DNA of 41,200 nt from Chara braunii (GCA_003427395.1 BFEA01000420.1:393422-434621), one strand, 5' to 3'. Numbered from the stretch's first letter, positions 1 through 9,531 are shown. The notes: generated by a model from the letters alone, not told the origin. A program made the numbers and translations.

Positions 1-313
1 TGGTGGATGTGGTGGTAGAGGTGGTAGGAGTGGAGGAGGTGGGCGGGGGGGTGTTGCTGGAGGCGGCTGTGGAGGAGGGAGTGGTTTGCGCTGTGAAGGA
101 GGGAGTTGCGGTCGTGGTGACGACCGTGATGGAGGGGTTGTCCACTTCGAGCGTGGTGACACGGTCGGATATGGAGGACATGGTGGCTTTTATGTCGTCG
201 AGAGAGGCGGTGACGAAGGTTTGGAGCGAGTCGAGTGTGTGGAGGATGGCAGAGAGGTCGGGGGTGGCGGTGTTTGCTGGTGGTGGATCGCCTGCGAGGT
301 AAAGATTCCGAAT
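1..313 (-). CDS. Partial open frame, Thr/Ser/Pro-rich protein with short helical segment
   Basis: The minus strand is open from 313 (a TAA lies at 314-316) through the window edge, about 104 codons. The upstream half reads as a plausible amphipathic segment (PDLSAILHTLDSLQTFVTAS, then a stretch containing SSISDRVTTLE). The downstream half is almost only Thr, Ser, Pro and Ala. The only Met is at 181-179, inside the coherent part, so the true start is probably further upstream. A pyrimidine-rich stretch ending in AG at 293-292 could be a splice acceptor, which would make this a 3' exon. The composition also fits the N-terminal helical region of a retrotransposon gag. I do not recognise the family, and the GTGG-rich plus strand could be only a low-complexity repeat. 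Confidence 0.4.
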   Translation of the reverse strand, partial: MRNLYLAGDPPPANTATPDLSAILHTLDSLQTFVTASLDDIKATMSSISDRVTTLEVDNPSITVVTTTATPSFTAQTTPSSTAASSNTPPPTSSTPTTSTTTST

Positions 314-484
314 TTACAAAATGTCGACAAAGAATTAAATAATTTAAAGGAGGATTTTTTTTTGAAAAAGGAAAAGATAAAAGGAATTTGGGGATTTATG
401 TGGAGGCAGGGTGTGGGAATTAATTTGATTCAGCAAAAATGCCTGCAATAAATTAATTCGAGAAAATTGTACGCCGATGTCGTA

Positions 485-596
485 CCAAATACCCTTGCAA
501 GGGTATTTGGCGTGTTTCCTACAAGTCGCACTAGTGCGGCCTCGTCCGCACAACTGCGCGCGTACGGGAGGAAGCTTAGGCCCTCATCAGGATGAG
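485..596. repeat. Cluster of perfect palindromes
   Basis: Four perfect inverted repeats lie in about 110 bp. At 485-510 is a 26-bp palindrome with no loop (arm CCAAATACCCTTG). At 527-538 is CGCACTAGTGCG. GTGCGG at 534-539 pairs with CCGCAC at 546-551. CTCATC at 583-588 pairs with GATGAG at 591-596. The first shares its core CAAATACCCTTG with a hairpin at 28661-28688. No gene is seen here. Confidence 0.75.
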
Positions 597-600
597 CGGC

Positions 601-1589
601 GTGCACGGGGTATCGGCGGCAGGCTACGACTATGTGCGACATGAAAGGGCGCGGCATGGGTGTGCGCGGCGTCACGGGCCAGCGGGGCGCGCGACGTTTA
701 TTTATATTTTGTATTATTTATTGTTGTATTTTTTTTTTTTTGTAGGCCCCGACGTTTTTTTTTTTTTTAATTCGGATGTGCCGTCGGATTTAATGGTCGT
801 CGCGACAGTCGAGGACCTTGGGTGCGCGCCCTTCAGGTTGGCCCACGGCGCTAGAGAAAAGGCTGAGTGGCGGGGCCAGCCGATGCGATGCACCGTTCGC
901 TCCCCACCATCTGTGAGAGGTTTGAGTGTGAGCGTGCCCGCTGGGGCACGTAAGATGGTAAACTATGCTTGAGTTGGGCGGGGACAGGGGGCACCGGTAG
1001 CAGGTTGCCACAATTTTGGTTGTGTGGCAGGCTGTCCCAGCAGCAGGTCACACACCCACCTTGGTTTTCAAACTTCATCAATTGAAGATTCGCTACTACC
1101 ACCAAGATCTGCATCGGGACCCGCTGCACCTTGGTCACGTCATAGCAGGCCCTATGCCCTCTCAAAGCCTGCAACAAAGGGGCCGCGTGCTGCAGTGCCA
1201 TATGGTCGAGGCTGATCGATCCGGTCCGTGAGCTGAAACATACTCCAAGCGGATTTCGGCTTCGCATGACCATCTATCCGCTGCCTGTATAGACTAAGAC
1301 CCGGGAGGTGTACGAGTGAGTGCGCAACTTAGCGCAAAAAGGAGACAGCGGCTAGTGCAGGGGAGAGGGATGACGGGCGCAGAAAGGAAGCACGGAGGCA
1401 GTGAGAAGGTGGTCTGCATCCGGACGCCGTGTCGTGCAAGGTGCATTCGCAAGATGAGGAAGTGGGAAAAAAAAGAAAAGCAAAAGAGGCGAAGAGGAAA
1501 GCGTGAGGAGGCACAAGAGGAAGAAAGGGGAGTGGAAAGAAGCTGAGTGAACCCGGATGGGATTTTGCGCCGGGTACATTCGAGAAGTA
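601..1589. other. No recognised gene; T-runs and purine-rich DNA
   Basis: There are two T-runs near 728-740 and 757-770, and a strongly A/G-rich stretch near 1440-1545. Short open frames occur on both strands, the longest about 140 codons on the minus strand near 851-1273, but none has a recognisable domain. I see no RNA gene. Confidence 0.5.
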
Positions 1590-2110
1590 GAATGGTGAAG
1601 GGGAGAGATGAGAATGGGGAAGCGCCGTAGAGGGAAGCGCGTAGCTCGCTTTATCCTTGACGGAATTGGGCGAATGAAGACGCGAAACGGGGGTTTTGGG
1701 CTATGGCGAGTTTACCTATGGAGCCAGATTTCGTGTTTGGGTGGTGGTTTGGTCAGTATTAGCAGCAGAGGGTGCGCGGAGCTGTTCGAAAGCAGATATG
1801 GCAGGGAGCGGGACTTGGCATATCTCGGGCGTTTCTCGACTGATTGTGCCGAACCAAGATGCTAAATGGGGGTTTTGGTCCATTCCGAGCTGAATGGTTG
1901 CATCAGACTTGTGATTTGGGCAGCAGGTTGGATGGTATCAGTTGTATGGGCTGCGCGGAAGGGTTGAGAAAAGCTAGGAGGAGGGAATGAAAATCGACGT
2001 GCTCGGTTGTTTCTCGACCATTTTTGTAAAAGTGAGGATGCTGTTTGGGGGTTTTCGGGCATTGCGAGTTGATTTGTGAAGTCAGATTTGCAAAAGGAGC
2101 AGCAGTGAGG
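1590..2110. repeat. Degenerate ~179-bp tandem repeat, three copies
   Basis: The landmark GGGGGTTTT recurs at 1689, 1868 and 2047, a spacing of 179 bp both times. Around it the copies share a diverged phrase: TTTCTCGAC upstream, GATGCT..TGGGGGTTTT, then a GCGAG or CCGAG box and a CAGA(T/C)TT box. The copies are old and differ at many positions. The period is satellite-like, but three copies do not make an array. Confidence 0.5.
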
Positions 2111-3982
2111 AAGAAGAAAACAAGGTGTCCGGAAGGAAGAGAGATGGAGGTTATGAAGGCGGAACTCACCTGATTCTTGGTGGGATTGACAAGGAAAGAC
2201 ATGGATGGGGGTGTTTGCATGACGCAAACCCAACGGTAGCGTTGGATTTTACAGTGGGGACATTGATTCAGGGCATGGTGAATGAGAGTTGCGCACGGGG
2301 AGGGGAGAAACTCCCCCAAATGTGGGAATGTATCTCTCCATGTTCTACCGGAAGACTCGTTCTCATCTTTTGCATCTTTAGTGGGTGGTCAAGAAGAGCC
2401 CACGAATGCCATAGTATCTGTTTTGGTGATCGTGGCTAGTCTTTCTGATCGCTCACGGTCTCCGTTGTCTTTCCATCCGTCGTGCGTTTGCTCCTGCAGC
2501 AGTCAACCTTCTCAGCGATGGAGTAAGCTACGGTGCGGATCAGTAAAGGGTGAAGCGGGTTGGATCAGGGCGTCGTCTGTTGCATGCGGGTAAGGACGGG
2601 CATTTACCTGGCAGTCACACTCTGCCCTCCCCCGCTCGTTACTAGTGGCTGTGTCGGGAGTTTTTGCCCCTTGAATTATAGACAACGAAGGCTGAACGAA
2701 ACTGACCGGGGTCGATGGCCAAATCCATTCACTCGTTGGGGAAGGGAGCGAGGAGCAAGGAAGAGATTGCAGAGGGAAGGAGGAGAAAAGGGGACGAGTC
2801 TGAGACGTGGAGAAGTAGTGGGTACTTACCTGTGAGTGAGCGGAAAGAAGCAGCAGACTGCAAGTTTTGTTCTGTCTGCAGACCACGATCTGCAGTAAGA
2901 AGTTAAGTGTGAGTTTACAGCTAATCAAGCGGGAGCAGGCCGCTAGCAGCCGACAGAGCGGGCGACATGAGATGAACCGAGAGTCGGGCTACTGCACCAA
3001 ATTGTGCGCTGACCCAATACGGGCCCTACTGTTGACAATGAGGTCAAGTCTACTAGCACAGTAAGGAGTCATTAACTTTGTAGAGACGGCGCCTGACGGG
3101 TTGTTGCTACTGGCTCTCAAGAGTCACTGTGTTCCTGGACCAACTGCGAGGGCTGCGGATACGGCCGTTGATCAGTGTGACACCCATTCCATTTAGTGTA
3201 GGCTTAGCCATTTGCCGGTGCATTGCTGATACTGTTGTGGAGAAGCAAGGCGAACCTATTTGTTCAGCTGGTACACTGCATATTTTGGTATACCGAGTAG
3301 TGAGGAGCGAACAACGGGGTTGGAAGACCCACTTAGTGATGGATATGAGGTTTATCCCGCCAAGCGGATTAGCGGGTCCCGACTGTGAGCAGGGTGCTTA
3401 CTTAGGCTTAGTGAGGACTACATAACCGGTATGTGCGTAGACTCTGACTGCGACATGACCTGCTAGATCACGTTGCTGCTCCATTGCGGACAATGAGAAC
3501 ATTGTGTTTTTGATCCAAAACCCGTGTTTTGGGTTGTGGTCGGGACGTTCCAGATCTCGAGTTTGTGGAAGGAATCGACTGTTGAAGAGGGGAGGTATTG
3601 TTGCAATTTATGGAGTCGCCAGAGGATCAGCGACTGGCCGACCGACTTAAGTTTGACCAAGCTGCTGCGTTTTGGCCACGATTGCGGGGCCCTCAGGCGA
3701 TTGAAGGTGTCAAGGCCCTCTCCTGGTAGTTGAGTTGTCCCCCTCCTGTATCTCGAGAGTTTGAAACCCCTATCTTATGTCCTTCTGATTCTAAGTCTGG
3801 TCTATTGGTTATGAGAGGAAGGCGGCAGGCAGGATTGCAACCCGTAGGACCGCAACAAGACTGTGTGGGGACTCGGCCCAGCGATTGCGGAAAGGCTCTG
3901 CCGGAACTCAGGGGGAGTTCTGGAGGCAGGGAACAGAGAGGTAAAGGTCTCGCTGTCATTCTATAAACCTGGTTATAGCCCA
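2111..3982. other. No recognised gene
   Basis: Both strands have only short open frames (up to about 138 codons) without recognisable motifs or a convincing exon chain. I found no tRNA, rRNA or terminal-repeat structure. Confidence 0.5.
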
Positions 3983-4076
3983 TATTTGTATTCCTTGCTA
4001 TGGTTGACTGAGTATATTGCATGTACCCCTATTTGTATTCATTACTATGGTTGACTGAGTATGTTGCCTGTCTCCC
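3983..4076. repeat. Direct tandem duplication, 47-bp unit
   Basis: TATTTGTATTC at 3983 recurs at 4030, followed in both copies by the same ~30 bp containing CTATGGTTGACTGAGTAT. The two copies differ at only a few positions. It lies just upstream of the structured repeats that begin near 4240. Confidence 0.8.
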
Positions 4077-4239
4077 TATTTTGACTTTTCAGTTTGACTT
4101 TCAAGACACAATCCAGACTAAGTAAAGGAATGATTGTGCAAATTCAGTTTCAGTTTCAGTTTTTGTTGTTTGACTGAAAGCACATTGTGGGATTGCATCT
4201 GGGGGAAGGATGGGAGGAAGGTTATATTGTCTGAGTTTG

Positions 4240-4912
4240 ACTGGGTCAACCAAAGGCTGAGAGAGTCTCCATAAGTTTGGAGGGCCCAGTGCTATGTTTA
4301 TTTTGGATTGCTTGGGGGACCAGACAGGTTCCATAAGTTTGGGTGGTCTGGTTGCTTTGACTTGCGAGGGCTGACTGTGATTGACTTTTCAAGGACCAAG
4401 CATGTTCCATAAGTTTGGGTGGCTTGGTCGCCTTGTTTACTTTGTTTTTTTTTTCAATTTCTTTCTGCTTTGGCTTTAAGAGAATGAACCAGGCTGAGGA
4501 CCAGACATGTTCCATAAGTTTGGGTGGTCTTGCTCCAACGCCTCGCACATGCTGGAACCAGAAGGTTATAATTTGGCTATACCTTACTACTATTCTATCT
4601 ATGAACAGGCTAGTCTAACAGGGTTCCATAAGTTTGGGTGGTCTGATTATAGCTTATCACCAACTGAAGAGAGTATCAGTTAAGAGTAAACTTGTGGTAC
4701 GAAGGGGCAAATTGAATCTTGAGCTAAAGATGATCGGTTCAGTTATATGCTACCTCAAAAGACTAAGTGCAGACAACTATATAAAGTTGGGATATTTAAA
4801 CAGTTCAGGCCTAGTCATATGCCCAAAGAAGAGAAAAGTTGTAGTGCTCTGTGTTTGTGTATATTCTATGGCTGAGCTAGGCAGGTTCCCATAAGCTTGG
4901 GTGGTTTAGCTT
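4240..4912 (+). repeat. Six dispersed copies of a CCATAAGTTTGGGTGG hairpin motif
   Basis: The phrase TTCCATAAGTTTGGGTGG or a close variant occurs at about 4268, 4329, 4405, 4510, 4623 and 4886, separated by unrelated DNA of uneven length. In three copies the phrase is an almost constant 20-21 nt loop closed by a stem. ACCAGAC (4319-4325) pairs with GTCTGGT (4346-4352). GACCAAGC (4394-4401) pairs with GCTTGGTC (4422-4429). AGCTAGGC (4875-4882) pairs with the segment at 4904-4911 using two G-U pairs. The copy at 4510 keeps an AGAC/GTCT stem plus an outer GGA/TCC. The first copy is different: its core is CTCC(N8)GGAG. The plus strand is given because the G-U pairs work in that transcript. Confidence 0.7.
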
Positions 4913-5194
4913 TATGCCTTATGTAAGTTGGGTATAAAGGGATAAATCATTGAAAGATTACGAACTATTGTTTGTCCAGGTTAACTTTGGGGATGGTGAG
5001 AGTACTTACCTTTGTGGTTTGGCTTTCATGTGGCTGAGTGAGATTAATACTAGTCTGAGTATCAGTTGATAGGTAGTTGCTTTAGTTGCTCGCCACGTGC
5101 TAGAGCTATAGGAGTCAGTTTCGATTTCTGCATTTTCTGGGCTAAGTTTTTTTTACTTGGATCAATTCTCGCATTTTCTGGGATCTTTTATTAT

Positions 5195-5760
5195 ACTTGG
5201 TCTTGTATAAATCTTGGTAAGCCACTTTCTCTATGGGAAGCGCTGCCGAAATTTCTACAAAACCAAGGGGTTAAACAGTTTTTGTCTTTTCAAAGTTCAG
5301 TTTATCTGACTTTTTGGCTTAGTAAAAATTTGGGAAGCCTCCTTTTCTAAAGGGAGTGCTGCCCAAATTTTTGCTGCTTCAGGGAGTTAGATAAAATTGG
5401 ACCTTGAGAAGTCAAAATCATTTTAGATTCTGAACTTGGCTTTGTATAAATTTTGGTTAGATACTTTCTTCATGGGGAGCGCTGCCGAAATTTTTGCAAA
5501 TCAAAGGAGTTGGTCAAAATTTCACTTTTCAAAAGTTCAACTTGTCTTAATTTTATATATGGCTTAGTAAAAATTTGGGAAGTCTCATTTTCTAAAGGTA
5601 GTGCTGCCCAAAATTTTGCTAATTTAGGGAGTTAGACAAAATTTGACTTTGGAAGGTTAAAGATTATTTCTGTTTTCATATTTAGGCTGATGTAAATTCT
5701 GGAAAGACACTTTTCCTATGGGAAACGCTGCCGAAATTTTCTTAGTTTAGAGGAGATAGA
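5195..5760 (+). repeat. Five ~120-bp tandem units alternating between two hairpin subtypes
   Basis: Units carry either GCGCTGCCGAAATTT (type 1; right arms near 5246, 5485 and 5731) or GTGCTGCCCAAATTT (type 2; near 5362 and 5607), in strict order 1-2-1-2-1. Each can form an outer stem. In type 2, AAAAATTTGGG pairs with CCCAAATTTTT (5324-5334 with 5362-5372, perfect). In type 1, AAATTTTGG pairs with CCGAAATTT through one G-U pair. A shorter inner stem of the CTTTC/GGGAAG or CTCCTTT/AAAGGGAG kind is possible within each. There is no open frame. The unit may be part of an LTR, given the primer-like site just downstream. Confidence 0.7.
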
Positions 5761-5775
5761 TTATATTTTGACAGG

Positions 5776-5792
5776 TGGCGACTCTGGCAATT
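5776..5792 (+). promoter_or_regulatory. Possible tRNA-primer binding site after an LTR-like end
   Basis: TGGCGACTCTGGCAATT follows a sequence ending TTGACA plus GG. TGGCGACTC matches, as I recall, the start of tRNA-Arg primer sites in some plant gypsy elements; only about nine bases fit. If real, the structured repeats at 4240-5760 would lie in an LTR and the hairpins at 5819-6074 in its leader. I see no second LTR copy and no gag or pol nearby. Confidence 0.3.
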
Positions 5793-5818
5793 CACACTGT
5801 ATGGGGGAGATTCTGCCA

Positions 5819-6074
5819 TAGGTCTACCTTTCTTTGAGCACAGGCTTAGAGGTAGACCTAGGCTTGTCTATCAGGAGAGTCTTGAGTGAGAGTGTGTCAT
5901 GGAGATTTGATCTCCATACATTGACGATTTAGCTTGGACATTGACCTGTCGTATGGTACAGGTCTTCTTTGGACATTCGATCCAGGATTTGGACTAGTTT
6001 CAGCTTGATCCTACGAGGATCATCTTCTGTTATCATTGATAACATGTCGGTTGGTTGATTGCCGACTTGTCGGC
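5819..6074. repeat. Six perfect hairpins in about 260 bp
   Basis: TAGGTCTACCT (5819-5829) pairs with 5850-5860. ATGGAGAT (5899) pairs with ATCTCCAT (5910). GACCTGT (5943) pairs with ACAGGTC (5958). TGATCCT (6006) pairs with AGGATCA (6016). TGTTATC (6028) pairs with GATAACA (6038). GCCGAC (6061) pairs with GTCGGC (6069). The arms are 11, 8, 7, 7, 7 and 6 bp, and no two hairpins are related in sequence. Confidence 0.8.
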
Positions 6075-6578
6075 TCATGACACAACTTCGCTTACACCTG
6101 TACCTCAACTCGACTGCCTTAGCCCTAAGATTGAATATGCTTCCTTGAGGGTTTTAACCAGGCTTCTTTTAATGGCCATTATAAAAAGCTTATGAGATTT
6201 ATGGAACGTGGGGTTATGACTGGGGCTTAAGTGTGTGAGGTGTGGTGGGAGTTACAGGGAAAAGTAAAGTTGACCAGATTGGTGTATGGCAATGTGGCTA
6301 TTGTATGTGCCTGTGTTTTATGCAGGTTAGTATTTTGGAGCTTGGTATATGAGCCGTACCTTGGAGACAGTGAGAATCAGAACCATGTGAAGCACGATCT
6401 GCATGCCTGATGGGTTTATGTTTCCCCCTTCTTTTTTTTTATCTCGATATCTGATTTGATATATGAGTGATGGGTTGTTTATTTATTTATTGGGTGATTT
6501 TGCTTATTGATTTTGATAGTTGGACGTCGTAGTCCGTGGCAGCCGTCAAAGTCAAACCCCTTGACTTTTTTCCAGGCC

Positions 6579-6697
6579 CTGGATGATAGAGTTGGTCCTA
6601 GGGCAATAAGAGACGATTGCCACCACAGGTATGAACCTGGATGATAGAGTTGGTCCCCAGGGCAATAATAGACGATTGCCACCACATGTATGAACCT
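6579..6697. repeat. Direct tandem duplication, 58-59-bp unit
   Basis: CTGGATGATAGAGTTGGTCC starts both copies (6579 and 6637). They differ at about four positions. Each contains GGCAAT(8 nt)ATTGCC, a possible stem. No coding potential is evident. Confidence 0.85.
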
Positions 6698-7521
6698 ATG
6701 TACCACCCACTCTCCGCAGGGTGCAGAAGAGGGTGTGGTTCTCAACCGTACTTGGCGGTTGTCCAGCTTCGAGAGATCATTCCCTCGAGGCGCGTGTCAG
6801 CCGACACTTCAGTGTCGAACGCGACCCTCGAGATTAACGAGGATCGCATGAGTATGGGTACTACATAGTACGCCATCATTGCGATTGCTTGCGTATGCTT
6901 GCATTGCGAGTCGATATGAGTTAGCCCTGCGTCTGCGCGGTTTTGTACTAAGTCTCGCGCGCGACGCCTATTTGATTTCCACATCGGAGAGTTATGGGAT
7001 GACTATTAAGGGACTAGGAGTGTTGTCACGTTGTTTGTTCTGTATCGTTTTGTATTTTTTATATGTATATGTGTGTGTGCGCGTGGCGTGTGGGATGCGT
7101 CCTGGTCGACCGGCGACGAGTCGCGCTTGGGACCTCAGCCGCCTAAGATGCCGGTTCGCGTGCGGGTTCGACAGAGGTGTAGTACCGCGTGTACCCCCTA
7201 TGCTACAGCGAACGAGAAATGCCCTCGGTTGGTCCAGCTCTGCGATTGCATCTGATTAGCTATCGTATTGTGGATTGGTAGCTCGGCGGGGATACGCCCA
7301 CTGAAGGGAGGTGACAACTCCCATAAGGTGGAGGTAAGTCGTGCCTCGCGTAGGCCCTATCCTGTCGTAGAAGCTCGCGAGAGGTATGGCTGGCCCACTC
7401 GGCCGGAGCGGCTTGTGGAAGCTCAATTATGTATTCGCGGCGTGGATAAGACCAACTCCTGGGTGACGTGGCCGGGAGGGTCCAACGCTGCCCTGTGCGG
7501 TGTCGGACCGATGCGTCGACA
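6698..7521. other. No recognised gene; scattered hairpins
   Basis: Hairpins include CGACACT(2 nt)AGTGTCG near 6802 and CGGTGTCG(11 nt)CGACACCG near 7497. Open frames are short and unrecognised. Confidence 0.45.
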
Positions 7522-7897
7522 CCGAGTTGCTTGGCCAGGGGAGTTACGACTTCCCGTACGGCTTGTTTTCTCTGCTAAGGGAAATTGAGCGCCGACTCGT
7601 TGGAGATTAGAGGTTTTTTGCACGATGCTATTCGACAATAACAGATGCAACCAAGATCGGGGCGCGTTTGGTGCTGCTGATCTCAGATATGGAGCTCGAT
7701 AACAAAGCTCACGTTATCAAGGTCTTTCGATCGACAGTAATTCCTTGTCGGCACGGATTGGTCTTCCTGTACGCCGAGTTGCTTGGCCAGGGGAGTTGCG
7801 GCTTCACGTACGTCTCGTTTTCTCTGCCAAGGGAAACTGCACGTTGACTCGCTGGAGATGAGAGGCCTTCTGTACGATGCTGTTCGACAACAACAGA
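7522..7897. repeat. Pair of ~120-bp direct repeats, 252 bp apart
   Basis: CCGAGTTGCTTGGCCAGGGG starts both copies (7522 and 7774). About 120 bp follow in parallel through a TTTTCTCTGC.AAGGGAAA box and a final TTCGACAA.AACAGAT box. Divergence is modest and mostly transitions. The function is unknown. Confidence 0.8.
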
Positions 7898-8087
7898 TCT
7901 TCGAGACTTCATTGTTTTTCTCGGTCGCTATAGACGAGCGTACGTTTTTGCGAATAATTTGGTTTTGTGTTGTTATGGTTCCTCGATGGCTTGTTGGTGG
8001 ACATGGCTTTTCTCTTTCATTGGTTATTGTGGGATTGGCTTAGTTCTTGCAATAAAACGTCTTGGGTCTTTTGTGGGGTTGGTCTGC

Positions 8088-8151
8088 GCTTGTTACAAAG
8101 GATTTTTTTCGGTTTTTTTTTTTTTTTTTTTTGGACTTCGGTTGGAATTGA
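8088..8151. repeat. Left T-rich repeat flanking the GIY-YIG pseudogene
   Basis: The order is TTGTTACAAAGGATTTTTTTC, a long T-run, then GGACTTCGGTTGGAATTG. A diverged copy in the same orientation lies at 9476-9531. Together they bracket the nuclease pseudogene, as direct terminal repeats of an element would. Confidence 0.5.
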
Positions 8152-8354
8152 GCTAATGAACAGTCGAAGTGACTAGAGGTCAAATCGTGTCCGGGCTCGT
8201 GTCTCGCCTAGCGTGACACTAGGTAGTTAGAGCACTAGAAAAAGCATAAGCATTCCAGAGGCATCCCTAAGTAATATCTTTTCTCCTTTTATCCGCAACT
8301 CAGAAAACCCATAGCATCGCTTTATTATCTACCACTTTTTGCACCAGTTCAATC

Positions 8355-8993
8355 CTAGCCTTTCCCTCCATTTTCCCTTATCTTTTGCAAGATCCCGATT
8401 ATCGAGAAGCGCACCTGATCTTCAAATTGTACACTAGCTGGCTCCACTGTACTCATGATGGCTTGCTTGGAGCATACTGCTTTTCTCTCTCTTCTCCCAC
8501 GTCTGTTGTTCTTCTTACCTTTTTGTCCGGTCCTCCTTCCGTTGAGAGTGGGGGAGAAGCTCCAAATGTAGAACTGTTCTAACGCCTCCAAGTCGGTCTT
8601 TTCGCAAGTTCTGATCGGCATTGCCACATAATGCATCTAGTTCTTCTTCCGTATCCACCTATACACCTTGTGTTCTCTCTTGTTCTTGGTTGCCTCGATC
8701 ACCCTTCTGTGCTCGTCCCATCTGTCACCAAGTGCCCAGCTCGTCTGTCCGATGTATGTCGCTTTGTAATACGGAGACACAAGTGCGTAAACACATGATT
8801 CAGGGTCCCGGCACCAGCCACTCTCGTGTGTCGACCACCCGGATGAGCCATGGAGGAATTTGTTCAGCCACCTAATGTTCCCTTGTGTTACCAGCGTTAC
8901 TAAAATCTTTCTCAACTCGTATTCTATCTCTCTCCGTTGCGTCTTGCTGCCGCTTCGTCTTCTCGGATTGTGGCATTCCTCTTTGAAACGTTT
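8355..8993 (-). pseudogene. GIY-YIG nuclease domain, interrupted by an in-frame TAG
   Basis: The minus strand reads in one frame from 8993 to a stop at 8355, broken only by a TAG at 8639-8637. Before the stop lies the GIY-YIG core: CVYALVSPYYKATYIGQT supplies both tyrosines, and RWDEHRR follows with the family arginine. After it come LEALEQFYIW with the family glutamate, and SPTLN. So all the residues I would expect for catalysis are present, on both sides of one nonsense codon. The protein ends in a Lys/Arg-rich tail (GKKNNRRGRRERK) that could bind DNA or send it to the nucleus. GIY-YIG domains cut DNA; in Penelope-like retroelements they serve insertion, but no RT is visible here. It continues a frameshifted N-terminal part at 9025-9425. 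Confidence 0.75.
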
Positions 8994-9024
8994 TCAGGTG
9001 TGTGAAAGGTCCCGTCCCTTGTCA

Positions 9025-9425
9025 TTAGTTGTGTCCTTCGTTTCCATTTGCCGTCGGACTGACGCTTTCGTTGATTCTCATCGCCTCGGCTGCCTCCTGT
9101 CTTCCGTATGCGTTTGCGGCACGTTGTTCTGCCAAGACGTCTATCATGTCCTCTTTCCGCCAACTGCCGGTTTCAGCTTCTCGTCCTTACACATCTTCTC
9201 GAGCTGTTTGACGTTCTTTATCCTCAAATGCCTCTTCGTGTCGTCGATGTACTTCAACCTTCCTTGCGGTCCCGACGCTGCGACCGCGGCCTTTCGCCCT
9301 GGGATGATTCGGTCAAACCCCACGGGTTCATTCTGCTCAGGTTCTCCCCTCAGCGGTCGTCCTCTTCCTGTTGCCCGCCGGACCGGTTCTGTTTGCGCGA
9401 ACAGGCGGTCTAGCCCTCTTAGCAC
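9025..9425 (-). pseudogene. SAP-like N-terminal region of the GIY-YIG gene, frameshifted
   Basis: From 9425 the minus strand reads to a TGA at 9146-9144. It includes LRIKNVKQLEKMCKDEKLKP, which has the look of the first helix and turn of a SAP DNA-binding motif. The matching second helix (KEDMIDVLAEQRAANAYG) lies in another frame immediately after, running to a TAA at 9027-9025. So a frameshift near 9150 splits the motif. A further shift is needed to reach the nuclease part that starts at 8993. SAP motifs bind AT-rich DNA, and fusion to a nuclease would suit targeting. The SAP call is by eye from hydrophobic spacing. Upstream of 9425 the protein is Arg/Pro-rich and unrecognised. Confidence 0.5.
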
Positions 9426-9475
9426 GGTGACGGGAGTCTCGGGTGCCTTCGGTTGGAATTGTTTTTTGTTGTCTA

Positions 9476-9531
9476 CTTGTTATAAAGGTTTTTTTTTCTA
9501 GCTTTTTTTTTTTCGGACTTCTATTGGAATT
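9476..9531. repeat. Right T-rich repeat flanking the GIY-YIG pseudogene
   Basis: TTGTTATAAAGGTTTTTTTTTC, a T-run, then CGGACTTCTATTGGAATT: the counterpart of 8088-8151. An extra fragment of the same end (CTTCGGTTGGAATTG) sits at about 9448. Confidence 0.5.

Noticed and set aside
851-1273. 140-codon minus-strand frame that looks protein-like in places
   Set aside because: No recognisable domain, overlapping plus-strand frames of similar length, no supporting neighbours.
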